Below the pieces are notes generated by a model. The model was given only the letters and a program-made list of their open reading frames with translations, searched no databases and was not told the DNA's origin. 34,061 nt of DNA from Streptomyces sp. 8K308 (GTDB lineage: Bacteria; Actinomycetota; Actinomycetes; Streptomycetales; Streptomycetaceae), in contig NZ_SMKC01000046.1 in assembly GCF_004348315.1 (NCBI RefSeq), forward strand, positions 1-34,061, written 5' to 3'. The position numbers and the translations under genes are program-made. This document shows positions 15,818 to 25,310 of this stretch, piece by piece (the stretch's first letter is position 1; every line of letters begins with the position of its first letter).

Positions 15818-15825
15818 CCTCCTTG
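15818..15825 (-). promoter_or_regulatory. Strong ribosome binding site of parA
   Basis: AAGGAGGT is a full match to the 16S rRNA anti-SD. It fixes GTG 15806 as the parA start, although the frame is open to 15914. It is the strongest ribosome binding site I see in the window. Confidence 0.75.
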
Positions 15826-15879
15826 GGGACCAGGAAACTTCTAGACAGAGTCAGCGTTGCACCATGCCGACGATTGGCG

Positions 15880-15909
15880 ACTCTATGGCGTGTCGGTGGT
15901 TCACAGCAA
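15880..15909 (-). promoter_or_regulatory. Candidate parA promoter
   Basis: On the minus strand TTGCTG (15909-15904) and TAGAGT (15885-15880) are separated by 18 bp, fitting a principal-sigma promoter (TTGACN, TANNNT). Transcription would start about 70 nt before the parA GTG. Confidence 0.4.
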
Positions 15910-15986
15910 CACAATCCGCCGGACCGGCACGGATGTGTCGGCCGTCGAACATTCTCTTGTCAAGGGCACAAGCCTCGCCAGCGGGA

Positions 15987-16008
15987 CGTTTCCCCTGCCC
16001 GCGAAACG
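15987..16008. promoter_or_regulatory. Inverted repeat upstream of parA, candidate operator or partition site
   Basis: CGTTTC (15987-15992) and GAAACG (16003-16008) form a perfect 6-bp inverted repeat with a 10-bp spacer, about 180 bp upstream of the parA start. It shares GTTTC/GAAAC arms with parS but has a long spacer and no CACGTG centre. A smaller repeat CTTGT/ACAAG lies at 15956-15972. Confidence 0.4.
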
Positions 16009-16121
16009 GTTAAAGCGCCACCTAGCAGACGAGTTGACCGCCCGTCACAGAGTGCGGAGGCGGGCGCCACTCGACCACCGGGGCGGCGTGGCGCGACACG
16101 GCGTGTGACATTCCCGATGTT

Positions 16122-16146
16122 GACGGCGGGAGTTGACCGCCGCGTC
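16122..16146 (-). terminator. Candidate terminator of ald
   Basis: GACGGCGG (16122-16129) pairs with CCGCCG-C-GTC (16137-16146) with one bulged base and a 7-nt loop. It lies just beyond the ald stop codon at 16153 on the minus strand. Confidence 0.5.
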
Positions 16147-16152
16147 GATGAA

Positions 16153-17277
16153 TCACCCGAGCACGGCGCGGGGTTCGGTGTACGGGAGTCCGTGCGCCTC
16201 GGCGACGGGCGCCGAGATCACCTGCCCGTCATGGACGTTGAGCCCGGGGACGAGCGCGGGATCGCGCCGCAGCGCCTCGCGCCAGCCGCGATCGGCCAGT
16301 TCGACGACGTAGGGCAGGGTGGCGTTGGTCAGCGCCGCGGTGGAGGTCGCGGGCACCGCCCCCGGCATGTTGGCCACGCAGTAGAAGATCGAGTCGTGCA
16401 CCCGGAACGTCGGTTCGGCGTGGGTGGTGGGATGCGAGTCCTCGAAGCAGCCGCCCTGGTCGATCGCGATGTCGACAAGGACACTCCCCGGCCGCATGCG
16501 CGAGACGAGGTCGCTCGTCACCAGCTTCGGCGCCCGCGCGCCCGGCACGAGCACCGCGCCGATCACCAGGTCGGCGGCGAGCACGGCGCGCTCGACCTCG
16601 TAGGCGTTGGCCGCGACCGTCCGCACCCGGGTGCCGAACACCCGGTCCGCCTCTCGGAGTTTGCTGACGTCCTTGTCGAGCAGGGTGACCTGGAAGCCCA
16701 TGCCGACCGCGATCTGGGTGGCCTGCCAACCGGACACGCCGCCGCCGATGACGACGGCGCTGGCGGGCGGGGTGCCGGGGACGCCGCCGGGCAGCACGCC
16801 CCGGCCGCCGGCCGAGCGCATCAGGTGGTAGGCGCCGACCTGGGGGGCGATCCGGCCCGCGACCTCGGACATGGGCGCGAGCAGCGGCAGGGCGCGGCCG
16901 GTCGGGCCCGTGGTCTCCACGGTCTCGTACGCGATGGCGGTGGTGCCCGAGGCCAGCAGCGCGTCCACGCAGTCGCGGGAGGCGGCGAGGTGCAGGTAGG
17001 TGAAGAGCGTCTGGTCCTTGCGCAGCCGGTGGTACTCCTCCGCCACCGGCTCCTTGACCTTCAGGAGCAGGTCCGCGGCGGCCCACACCTCGTCGGCGTC
17101 GGGCAGCACGATTGCCCCCGCGGCGGCGAACTGCTCGTCGGGGATGGCGGAGCCGAGCCCGGCTCCGCTCTGGACGAGGACCTGGTGCCCGCCGGCGACG
17201 AGCTCGTGGACCCCGGCCGGGGCGATGGCGACTCGGAACTCGTTGTTCTTGACCTCGGTGGGAATGCCGACCTTCAC
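16153..17277 (-). CDS. ald: Alanine dehydrogenase
   Basis: Ald interconverts L-alanine and pyruvate plus ammonia with NAD. The 374-residue protein begins [17 protein letters not shown], the standard N-terminus of the family, which is why I chose GTG 17277 although the frame is open far upstream. KVKEP holds the catalytic Lys (about 72), YLHLA the catalytic His (about 94), and VVIGGGVSG is the NAD-binding glycine motif (about residues 166-174). VDIAIDQGG is also characteristic. Length is normal. It has its own promoter-like sequence and is followed by a hairpin, so it is probably transcribed alone. Confidence 0.95.
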   Translation of the reverse strand: MKVGIPTEVKNNEFRVAIAPAGVHELVAGGHQVLVQSGAGLGSAIPDEQFAAAGAIVLPDADEVWAAADLLLKVKEPVAEEYHRLRKDQTLFTYLHLAASRDCVDALLASGTTAIAYETVETTGPTGRALPLLAPMSEVAGRIAPQVGAYHLMRSAGGRGVLPGGVPGTPPASAVVIGGGVSGWQATQIAVGMGFQVTLLDKDVSKLREADRVFGTRVRTVAANAYEVERAVLAADLVIGAVLVPGARAPKLVTSDLVSRMRPGSVLVDIAIDQGGCFEDSHPTTHAEPTFRVHDSIFYCVANMPGAVPATSTAALTNATLPYVVELADRGWREALRRDPALVPGLNVHDGQVISAPVAEAHGLPYTEPRAVLG

Positions 17278-17319
17278 GTCAATCACGGTCCTTGCACGCG
17301 ACGGACACCTGTCCCAACC

Positions 17320-17347
17320 AGTGTAAGTAAGGAATCGAGCTTGTCTA
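17320..17347 (-). promoter_or_regulatory. Candidate ald promoter
   Basis: On the minus strand TAGACA (17347-17342) and TACACT (17325-17320) are separated by 16 bp, within the 83-bp gap between the STAND gene and ald. The local sequence is clearly AT-richer than its surroundings. Confidence 0.45.
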
Positions 17348-17360
17348 GCCTTGCAATACG

Positions 17361-19523
17361 TTAATCGTTGGCCGCAGCTGTCTGCGTTTCCAAAGTCGGC
17401 GCGGGTGGCGGGGTGAGAGTTCTGGCCGGCGCTTTGGGCCCCTCGTCCGCCCTCGCGGCCCCCTCGGTCCGCAGCCGGGCGGCGGCCGCCCGGTGCGCGG
17501 CGGCGGCCTCGTCGCGGCCGAGTTGCTCGGCGCAGTCGGCGAGACGCAGCCGCAGCTCTGCCTGGAGCTCGCGACGGGCGGTGCGCTCGGCAAGACGCAG
17601 GGCGTCGGAGCCGGTGCGCAGCGCGTCGTCGGGCCGGCCCATGCGCTCCTGGGCGAGCGCGACCTCCGACAGCGCCCGGGCCTGGGCCGGCACGTCGCCG
17701 AGCCTGCGGTGCGCGGCTGCCGCCGCGCGCCAGGCCCGCAGCGCCCCGGCCCAGTCGCCGGTGCGCACCAGGGCCTCGCCGACCCGCCCGTGCAGCCTGG
17801 CCGTGCCGGCCAGGTCGCCGCGCGTCTGGCTCAGTGGCAGCGCCCTGCCGTACCAGTCGGCCGCGCGCTGCCACTCGGCCAGCTCGGCGTAGGTGTCGGC
17901 GATGGACTCCAGGGCGCGGCCGGCGGCGTCCGCGTCCTCCTCGCGCTCGTTCCTGGCGACCTCGAGCGCGGCCCGGTAGCGATCGAGCGCGGCGTACGGC
18001 CGGCCGGCGTCGGCGTCCATGTCGCCGAGGCTGAGCAACGCGGCGGCGCGTTCCCTGGTCAGCCGCCGGCGCTCGGCGACGGCGAGGGCGAGCTCGTGCA
18101 GCCGGTAGACCTCGGCCCTGGCCGGGGCGGGCGGCAGCTGGGCGATCAACACCCGGCTGAGGGCCGCGAAGAGGCGTCTGGCCAGGGTGTCGAGCTCGCC
18201 CCCGGCGGCGGCGGTCCTGGCGGCGGCGACCAGCATCGGGCGGCGGGTCGCGAACCAGTCGGCGGCGGCCTCCGGGGTCTCGAACCGCAGCGCCGCCGGC
18301 AGCCCGGCCAGCCACTCCCGCGCCGGGCTGCCGGGCGGCTCGGTCACCGCCTGGCAGGCGCGCAGCCGGGTGACGATCCGCTCCAGCATCCTGGCCCTGG
18401 CCAGCAGCGCCTCGCCCGGACGTTCGAGGGCGGCGAGCAGGGCGGCGATCCTGGTGGCCAGGCAGCCGGGGACCCGGTACTGGTCGGGACCGCCAGATCC
18501 GGTCTCGGACGCGGCGGGGCGCAGCAGCCCGAAGGCGGTCAGTTCGGCCAGGGTGGCGCGGGCGGCGGGGACGGGGCAGCCGGCGAGCGCGGCCGCGGTG
18601 TGCGCGTCGACGAGTCCGGCGGGGGCGAGGGCGAGCAGCCGCAGCATCCGGGCGGTGTGCGCCGGCAGGGCGGCGTGGGCCAGGGCGAAAGCGCGGCTCA
18701 GCGGCGCCTCCGCGGCGTCGGCCACGTCGTCCTCGCCCTCGCCTTCGCCGTCCGCTGGGTCGGGGCCGGCCGCGCCGACCGGGTCGGGGGTCTCGACGAT
18801 GCGGCGTACGGCCTCCACCACGGTGGCGTCGGGATGGGCGGCCAGCCATCCGGCGGCCAGCTCGAGCGCGGCTGGCAGGTCCCCGCACAGCTCGGCGAGC
18901 CGGTCGGCGGCGCTCGGGTCGACGGTGACCCGGATGTCGCCCGCGCCCCTGACCAGGAGCCGCACGGCGGTGTTCCGGTCGAGGCCGCCGACGGTGCAGG
19001 GCCGGACGTCGGGGACGCCGATGAGCGGCCCACGGGCCACGGCGAGCACCAGGCAGTGCCGGTCGTCGGGGATGAGCTCCGCCAGCGGCTCGGCATCGTC
19101 CACGTCGTCGACCAGCAGCACGACCCGACGGTCGGTCAGCGCCGCGCGCAGCGCCGCGGTCGCGTCCTCGTCGTCGGCGCCGGGCGCGACCGGGGCGCCG
19201 AGCGCCTCGAGGAGGTCGCCGGCGACCCGCGCCACGGGCACGGGCCGGCCGCCCGGCTCGGTGAGCCTGGCTCGCAGCAGCCCGTCCGGGTAGTCGCCGG
19301 TGTCGAGCAGCCGGGCGGCGAAGTACTCGGCGAGCGCGGTGCGCCCGGTGCCCGGGCGGCCGGCCACCAGCAGCACCCGGGAGCGCGGCGCCGGGCGACC
19401 GGCGAGGGTGTCGAGACCGGCGCGGGCGATGTCGGAGCGCAGCGCCGAGAGTTCGCGCCGGCGGCCGAGGAACTCCGCCGCCCCGGTCGGGTCGGTGACC
19501 GTCTGTCGCGTCACGTCCGTCAC
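17361..19523 (-). CDS. STAND-type P-loop ATPase with C-terminal TPR-like repeats
   Basis: The product of about 720 residues begins with an AAA/NB-ARC-like domain: FLGRRRELSALR, a P-loop AGRPGTGRTALAEYFA and a Walker B RVVLLVDDVDD. The P-loop Lys is Arg. A winged-helix-like middle part follows, and then, from about residue 430, a run of helical repeats of TPR type (for example RALESIADTYAELAEWQRAA). The tail is Pro/Thr-rich. The layout matches signal-transducing STAND ATPases, related in architecture to AfsR without its DNA-binding domain. The same kind of gene lies between ald and the Nudix gene in Streptomyces. The frame is open to GTG 19541, but TACGCT ends 6 nt before GTG 19523, suggesting a leaderless start there. 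Partner and signal are unknown. Confidence 0.82.
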   Translation of the reverse strand: MTDVTRQTVTDPTGAAEFLGRRRELSALRSDIARAGLDTLAGRPAPRSRVLLVAGRPGTGRTALAEYFAARLLDTGDYPDGLLRARLTEPGGRPVPVARVAGDLLEALGAPVAPGADDEDATAALRAALTDRRVVLLVDDVDDAEPLAELIPDDRHCLVLAVARGPLIGVPDVRPCTVGGLDRNTAVRLLVRGAGDIRVTVDPSAADRLAELCGDLPAALELAAGWLAAHPDATVVEAVRRIVETPDPVGAAGPDPADGEGEGEDDVADAAEAPLSRAFALAHAALPAHTARMLRLLALAPAGLVDAHTAAALAGCPVPAARATLAELTAFGLLRPAASETGSGGPDQYRVPGCLATRIAALLAALERPGEALLARARMLERIVTRLRACQAVTEPPGSPAREWLAGLPAALRFETPEAAADWFATRRPMLVAAARTAAAGGELDTLARRLFAALSRVLIAQLPPAPARAEVYRLHELALAVAERRRLTRERAAALLSLGDMDADAGRPYAALDRYRAALEVARNEREEDADAAGRALESIADTYAELAEWQRAADWYGRALPLSQTRGDLAGTARLHGRVGEALVRTGDWAGALRAWRAAAAAHRRLGDVPAQARALSEVALAQERMGRPDDALRTGSDALRLAERTARRELQAELRLRLADCAEQLGRDEAAAAHRAAAARLRTEGAARADEGPKAPARTLTPPPAPTLETQTAAAND

Positions 19524-19529
19524 GGGGCG

Positions 19530-19535
19530 AGCGTA
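19530..19535 (-). promoter_or_regulatory. Candidate -10 element for the STAND gene
   Basis: TACGCT fits the -10 pattern TANNNT and precedes GTG 19523 by 6 nt, as in leaderless transcripts. No clear -35 is visible because the hairpin at 19536-19565 occupies that position. Confidence 0.35.
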
Positions 19536-19565
19536 TGTCACGCCCCGGCGGGCCGGGGCATGACA
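19536..19565. terminator. Long near-perfect hairpin between the Nudix and STAND genes
   Basis: TGTCACGCCCCGG (19536-19548) and CCGGGGCATGACA (19553-19565) form a 13-bp stem with a single non-Watson-Crick pair and a 4-nt loop. It lies 61 bp beyond the Nudix stop on the minus strand. It may terminate the pyrG-Nudix transcript or serve as an operator. Confidence 0.5.
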
Positions 19566-19626
19566 CGTCTACGGGGGCCGCGACGCGCCCGTCCGGCGGT
19601 GCCAGGACCGTGGAACGGCCGGCGTG

Positions 19627-20271
19627 TCAGAACGCGAACGGGCGAGCCGGCCAGGGGGCGTCGGCGGGGCGCAGTGCGTCGAGGCCGTCCCCGGCGCGGG
19701 CGGCCAACACGGCGAGCACCCCGGTGGCCAGGCAGGTGTTGTGCAGCCGGCCGGCGAGCAGGCCGCGCGCCAGCTCGTCGAGCGGGATCTGGGCGTGGCG
19801 CATGTCGGCCTCCTCCTCGGAGACCGCGAACCGCTCGCCCTGGGCCACCGAGAGGTCGCGGGCCAGGAAGACGCGGACGGCCTCGTCGGAGCCGCCTGGC
19901 GAGGTGTAGAGGTCGATCAGGACCCGCCAGTCCTCCGCCTTGACGTGCGCCTCCTCGTACAGCTCGCGCTGGGCGGCGTGTAGCGGGTTCTCGCCCGGGA
20001 CGTCGAGCAGGCCGGCCGGGATCTCCCAGAGCTTGTGGCGGACCGGGTGCCGGTACTGCTCGATGACGGTGACCCGGTCGCGCTCGTCGAGCGCGAGCAC
20101 CGCGACGGAGCCGGGGTGCACCTGGTAGTCGCGGCGGGCCGTGCGGCCGTCCGGCATGACCACCTCGTCGGCGCGGACGCTGGTCTTGTTGCCGGTGAAG
20201 GGCGTGGTGGTGGCGGTGACGGACCAGTGGGCCGGGGTGTCGGCGAGGAAGTCGTGCGACTGCTGCGTCAT
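19627..20271 (-). CDS. Nudix hydrolase, ADP-ribose pyrophosphatase type
   Basis: The 214-residue protein has a Nudix box at about residues 87-110: GLLDVPGE, then REL and EE spaced as in the consensus (R102, E103, E106, E107). The consensus Gly after EE is His109, and the first Gly is one residue out of register, both tolerated in ADP-ribose pyrophosphatases. The preceding EQYRHPVRHKLWEIPAG is diagnostic of that subfamily, which splits ADP-ribose to AMP and ribose 5-phosphate. ATG 20271 lies 5 bp after the pyrG stop, so the two genes form an operon. Confidence 0.9.
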   Translation of the reverse strand: MTQQSHDFLADTPAHWSVTATTTPFTGNKTSVRADEVVMPDGRTARRDYQVHPGSVAVLALDERDRVTVIEQYRHPVRHKLWEIPAGLLDVPGENPLHAAQRELYEEAHVKAEDWRVLIDLYTSPGGSDEAVRVFLARDLSVAQGERFAVSEEEADMRHAQIPLDELARGLLAGRLHNTCLATGVLAVLAARAGDGLDALRPADAPWPARPFAF

Positions 20272-20276
20272 GGCCG

Positions 20277-21992
<1,716 letters not shown>

Positions 21993-22332
21993 GGCCAAAG
22001 GGGGGCTCCCGTGGGTCGCGAGGTCGGATGCCTGACGGCCGCCGGTCCGAGCCGGGGTGCCGTCGCTGGGGTTCGGGGGTTTCGCTGCCCTCCGCTCCAC
22101 GGGCTACCAGGGTATCAGTGGGGGAAACCCGGAGCAGCGCTCGAGTGCCCCCGACGGGAAATCTCGACATTTGAGACGCAACCCCATCAAGGGTCTTCGG
22201 TGGACCACACGAATCTGCCAAGGGTCGCGCGGACCCCCTGGCCACGTCGTATTCTGCTCGGACGCTCGAATGGGCGGGACGAAATGCCGCACGTCCCACG
22301 GGGGGCGGAGCACTGTTCGACTGGAGACGCTA
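21993..22332. promoter_or_regulatory. Divergent intergenic region between pyrG and the GH15 gene
   Basis: This region of 340 bp has no credible gene. On the plus strand TATTCT (22250-22255) is a possible -10 for the GH15 gene, without a good -35. On the minus strand TGATACCCT, centred near 22113, could be an extended -10 for pyrG. A small inverted repeat TCTC-N7-GAGA lies near 22163-22177. I saw no LacI-type palindromic operator. Confidence 0.4.
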
Positions 22333-24147
22333 GTGGCCGGGCGCATCGAGGATTACGCACTCATCGGGGACATGCAGACCGCCGCGCTCATCTGCCGGGA
22401 CGGGTCGGCCGACTGGCTCTGTCTGCCCCGCTTCGACTCTCACGCCGTCTTCGCCGCGCTCCTCGGGACGGAGGAGCACGGCTTCTGGCGGATCGGGCCG
22501 GCGCACGGCAAGGACGCGCCGCCGCCACCGGCCAGCCGCCGGCGGTACCGGGGGGACTCCCTGGTCCTCGAGTCGGAGTGGGACACGCCACGCGGCACGG
22601 TCCGGGTGATCGACTTCATGCCGCCGCGCGGTGAGGACCCGCCGCAGCTGGTACGGATCGTGGAGGGGGTCAGCGGCCGGGTGCCGATGCGGTCCACGCT
22701 GCGGATGCGGTTCTCCTACGGCTGGGTCGTGCCGTGGGTGCACAAGGTGGACGACCGCACCGTCGCCGTGGCCGGTCCCGACTCCGTCTGGCTCGACACC
22801 ACCGCCGACACCTACGGCAAGAACCTCACCACCTACTCGGACTTCACGGTGGCGCAGGGCGACCGGGTGGCGTTCACCATCAGCTGGCAGCCCTCGCACA
22901 AGCAGCCGCCGCCGGTGCCGCAGCCGGAGGAGGCGCTGGCCGCCACCGAGGAGTACTGGCGCGAGTGGGTCGCCCAGTGCACCTACCACGGCCCCTACCG
23001 GGAGGCCGTGGTCCGCTCGCTGATCACCCTCAAGGCACTCACCTACGAGCCCACCGGCGGCATCGTTGCGGCCCCCACCACCTCACTGCCCGAGGAGATC
23101 GGCGGCTCCCGCAACTGGGACTACCGGTTCACGTGGCTGCGGGACGCGGCCATCACCCTCTCCTCGCTGCTGCGCACCGGGTACCACGAGGAGGCCAGGG
23201 CGTGGCGCGAGTGGCTGCTGCGCGCGGTGGCCGGCGACCCGGAGAACCTCCAGATCATGTACAGCATCACCGGCGAGCGTGAGCTGGCCGAGGCGGAGCT
23301 GAGCTGGCTGCCCGGCTACGAGAACTCGCAGCCGGTCCGGGTGGGCAACGGCGCGGCGGGGCAGCTCCAGCTCGACGTGTACGGCGAGGTGACGGAGGCG
23401 CTGCACCTGGCGCACATGACGGGCCTGGCCCGCAACGATCACGCCAACGTTCTCCAGCTGAAGCTGATCCGCTACCTGGAGGAGCACTGGGACGAGCCCG
23501 ACGAGGGCATCTGGGAGGTCCGCGGCCCACGCCGCCACTTCACCCACTCCAAGGTGATGGCCTGGGTGGCGGTGGACCGCACCGTCAAGCTGATCGAGTC
23601 GGGCGAGGTGGACGGGCCGCTTGAGCGGTGGCGCGACCTGCGGGACGCGATCCACCGCGACGTGTGCGAGAAGGGCTACGACAAGGAGCGCAACACCTTC
23701 ACCCAGTCCTACGGCTCCAAGGAGCTGGACGCCTCGCTGCTGCTGATTCCGCAGATGGGCTTCCTGCCGCCGGACGACAAGCGGGTGATCGGCACCATCG
23801 AGGCCATCCAGCGCGAGCTGTCGACGCTCGACGGCTTCATCCTCCGCTACCCGACCAACGGCGAGGAGACGGGCGTGGACGGCCTGGAGGGCGACGAGGG
23901 CGCGTTCCTCGCCGTCTCGTTCTGGCTGGCCGACGACCTGGCGATGATCGGCCGGGTCGAGGAGGCCCGCAAGCTCTTCGAGAAGCTGCTCGCGCTCCGC
24001 AACGACGTCGGGCTGCTGGCCGAGGAGTGGGACCCGCGGCGGATGCGGCAGGTCGGCAACTTCCCGCAGGCCTTCAGTCACGTCCCGCTGATCGACACGG
24101 CCCTCCGGCTCACCGCGTCCGGCGCCTACAGCACGTACGGCGGCTGA
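22333..24147 (+). CDS. Glycoside hydrolase family 15 protein (glucoamylase/trehalase-like)
   Basis: The 604-residue cytoplasmic protein (no signal peptide) has an N-terminal beta-sandwich domain starting IEDYALIGDMQTAALICRDG, followed by an (alpha/alpha)6 barrel. GH15 landmarks are GGSRNWDYRFTWLRDA at about 257-272, DEGIWEVRGPRRHFTHSKVM at about 391, which carries the probable general acid Glu, and a Glu pair in LLAEEWDP near 564 as probable general base. Related actinobacterial proteins include maltodextrin glucoamylases and trehalases; sequence alone does not decide. GTG 22333 has GGAG 6 nt upstream. A LacI-type regulator gene follows after 9 bp, suggesting control by a sugar. Confidence 0.9.
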   Translation: MAGRIEDYALIGDMQTAALICRDGSADWLCLPRFDSHAVFAALLGTEEHGFWRIGPAHGKDAPPPPASRRRYRGDSLVLESEWDTPRGTVRVIDFMPPRGEDPPQLVRIVEGVSGRVPMRSTLRMRFSYGWVVPWVHKVDDRTVAVAGPDSVWLDTTADTYGKNLTTYSDFTVAQGDRVAFTISWQPSHKQPPPVPQPEEALAATEEYWREWVAQCTYHGPYREAVVRSLITLKALTYEPTGGIVAAPTTSLPEEIGGSRNWDYRFTWLRDAAITLSSLLRTGYHEEARAWREWLLRAVAGDPENLQIMYSITGERELAEAELSWLPGYENSQPVRVGNGAAGQLQLDVYGEVTEALHLAHMTGLARNDHANVLQLKLIRYLEEHWDEPDEGIWEVRGPRRHFTHSKVMAWVAVDRTVKLIESGEVDGPLERWRDLRDAIHRDVCEKGYDKERNTFTQSYGSKELDASLLLIPQMGFLPPDDKRVIGTIEAIQRELSTLDGFILRYPTNGEETGVDGLEGDEGAFLAVSFWLADDLAMIGRVEEARKLFEKLLALRNDVGLLAEEWDPRRMRQVGNFPQAFSHVPLIDTALRLTASGAYSTYGG

Positions 24148-24156
24148 GGCCGCCAC

Positions 24157-25188
24157 GTGCCGCGGCCGGGACGGGTCCCGCCCACCCTGGAGGCGGTGGC
24201 CGCGCACGCGGGGGTGTCACGGGCCACGGTGTCCCGAGTGGTCAACGGCACGCCCGGGGTGCGCCCCGAGCTCAGGGAGCGGGTCAGGCGCTCGGTGGCC
24301 GCGCTCGGCTACGTGCCGAACAGCGCGGCCCGCAGCCTGGTGACCCGCCGCACCGGCGCGGTGGCCGTGGTGATCGCCGAGCCGGATACCAGGGTCTTCG
24401 CCGACCCGTTCTTCGCCCAGCAGCTCCGCGGCATCGGCCACCGCCTCGCCGCGGAGGACACGCAGCTGCTGCTGATGCTGCTCGAGGGCCGGGACGACTA
24501 CGACCGCATCGACCGCTACCTGGCCGGCGGCCACGTCGACGGCGCGCTGATGTTCTCGCTGCACGCCGACGACCCGCTGCCGGCGATGGCCGCCGCCTCC
24601 GGGCTGCCCACGGTCTTCGGCGGCCGGCCCGGCTGGGCGGACGCCGCCCGGGATCCCGGGCTGCTGTACGTCGACACCGACAACCGGGACGGCGCCCGGC
24701 AGGCCGTCCGCCACCTGCTGGCCGGCGGACGCCGCCGGATCGCCGTGATCACCGGACCGCTCGACCAGACCTCGGCCGCCGACCGGCTCGAGGGCTACCT
24801 GGAGGCGCTCGGCCTGGCCCGCCCGGACCCGGCGCTGCTGGCCAGGGGCGACTTCACGGCGGCCGGCGGCGAGCGGGCGATGGCCGAGCTGCTGGCCCAC
24901 TCGCCCGGTCCCGACGCCGTCTTCGCCGGCAACGACCTGATGGCGAGCGGCGCGCTGCGCACCCTGCGGGCGCGCGGCCTGCGGGTGCCGGAGGACGTCG
25001 CCGTGGTCGGCTACGACGACCTGGAGCCGGCCGCCTGGTCGGATCCGCCGCTGACCACCGTCCGGCAGGACGTGCGGCACATGGGAGAGCTGATGGCCGA
25101 GCTGCTGCTGCGGCGGCTCGGCCTTGCCGAGGGGCCGCTGGCCCCGGTGGTCACCCCGGCCCGGCTCGTCGTCAGGGCCTCGGCGTAG
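24157..25188 (+). CDS. LacI-family transcriptional regulator
   Basis: The 343-residue protein starts with a LacI-type helix-turn-helix (TLEAVAAHAGVSRATVSRVV, about 10-29) and hinge helix (GYVPNSAARSLV). The periplasmic-binding-protein-like effector domain covers the rest (DGALMFSLHADD, AVFAGNDLMASGALR and VVGYDDLEPA are family landmarks). GTG 24157 has GAGG 7 nt upstream and begins 9 bp after the GH15 stop, so the two genes are probably cotranscribed and the regulator probably senses a sugar and controls this operon. The effector is unknown. Confidence 0.92.
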   Translation: MPRPGRVPPTLEAVAAHAGVSRATVSRVVNGTPGVRPELRERVRRSVAALGYVPNSAARSLVTRRTGAVAVVIAEPDTRVFADPFFAQQLRGIGHRLAAEDTQLLLMLLEGRDDYDRIDRYLAGGHVDGALMFSLHADDPLPAMAAASGLPTVFGGRPGWADAARDPGLLYVDTDNRDGARQAVRHLLAGGRRRIAVITGPLDQTSAADRLEGYLEALGLARPDPALLARGDFTAAGGERAMAELLAHSPGPDAVFAGNDLMASGALRTLRARGLRVPEDVAVVGYDDLEPAAWSDPPLTTVRQDVRHMGELMAELLLRRLGLAEGPLAPVVTPARLVVRASA

Positions 25189-25255
25189 GCGCTCCGCTGG
25201 AAGTGCCCCAGCGGGTCGTTCATCGTCCGCGGCGCCGTCGTGGCTGGGTCGCGCA

Positions 25256-25278
25256 GTGCCCCGCGTCCTTCGGGGCGC
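25256..25278. terminator. Hairpin between convergent regulator and glycosyltransferase genes
   Basis: GTGCCCCG (25256-25263) pairs with CGGGGCGC (25271-25278) with one G-T pair and a 7-nt loop. It sits in the 122-bp gap between two convergent genes and could terminate both. Confidence 0.5.
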
Positions 25279-25310
25279 CGCCGAACCGAAGCGGACTTCG
25301 CCCGACCTGC

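Larger units (their letters stand above)
15807..16152. promoter_or_regulatory. Intergenic region upstream of parA
   Basis: This region of about 345 bp between ald (3' end) and parA (5' end) has no credible gene. It is less GC-rich than the rest. It contains the parA ribosome binding site, a candidate parA promoter (15880-15909), two inverted repeats (15956-15972 and 15987-16008) and a hairpin beyond the ald stop (16122-16146). Confidence 0.6.

Noticed and set aside
15987..16008. Canonical parS site
   Set aside because: The arms share GTTTC/GAAAC with parS but the centre and spacing are wrong and no parB gene is present.
17278..19566. Extension of alanine dehydrogenase to a protein of over 1100 residues
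   Set aside because: The extra part is a shadow frame of the STAND gene. The family N-terminus VKVGIPTEV begins at 17277 and a promoter-like sequence lies just upstream.
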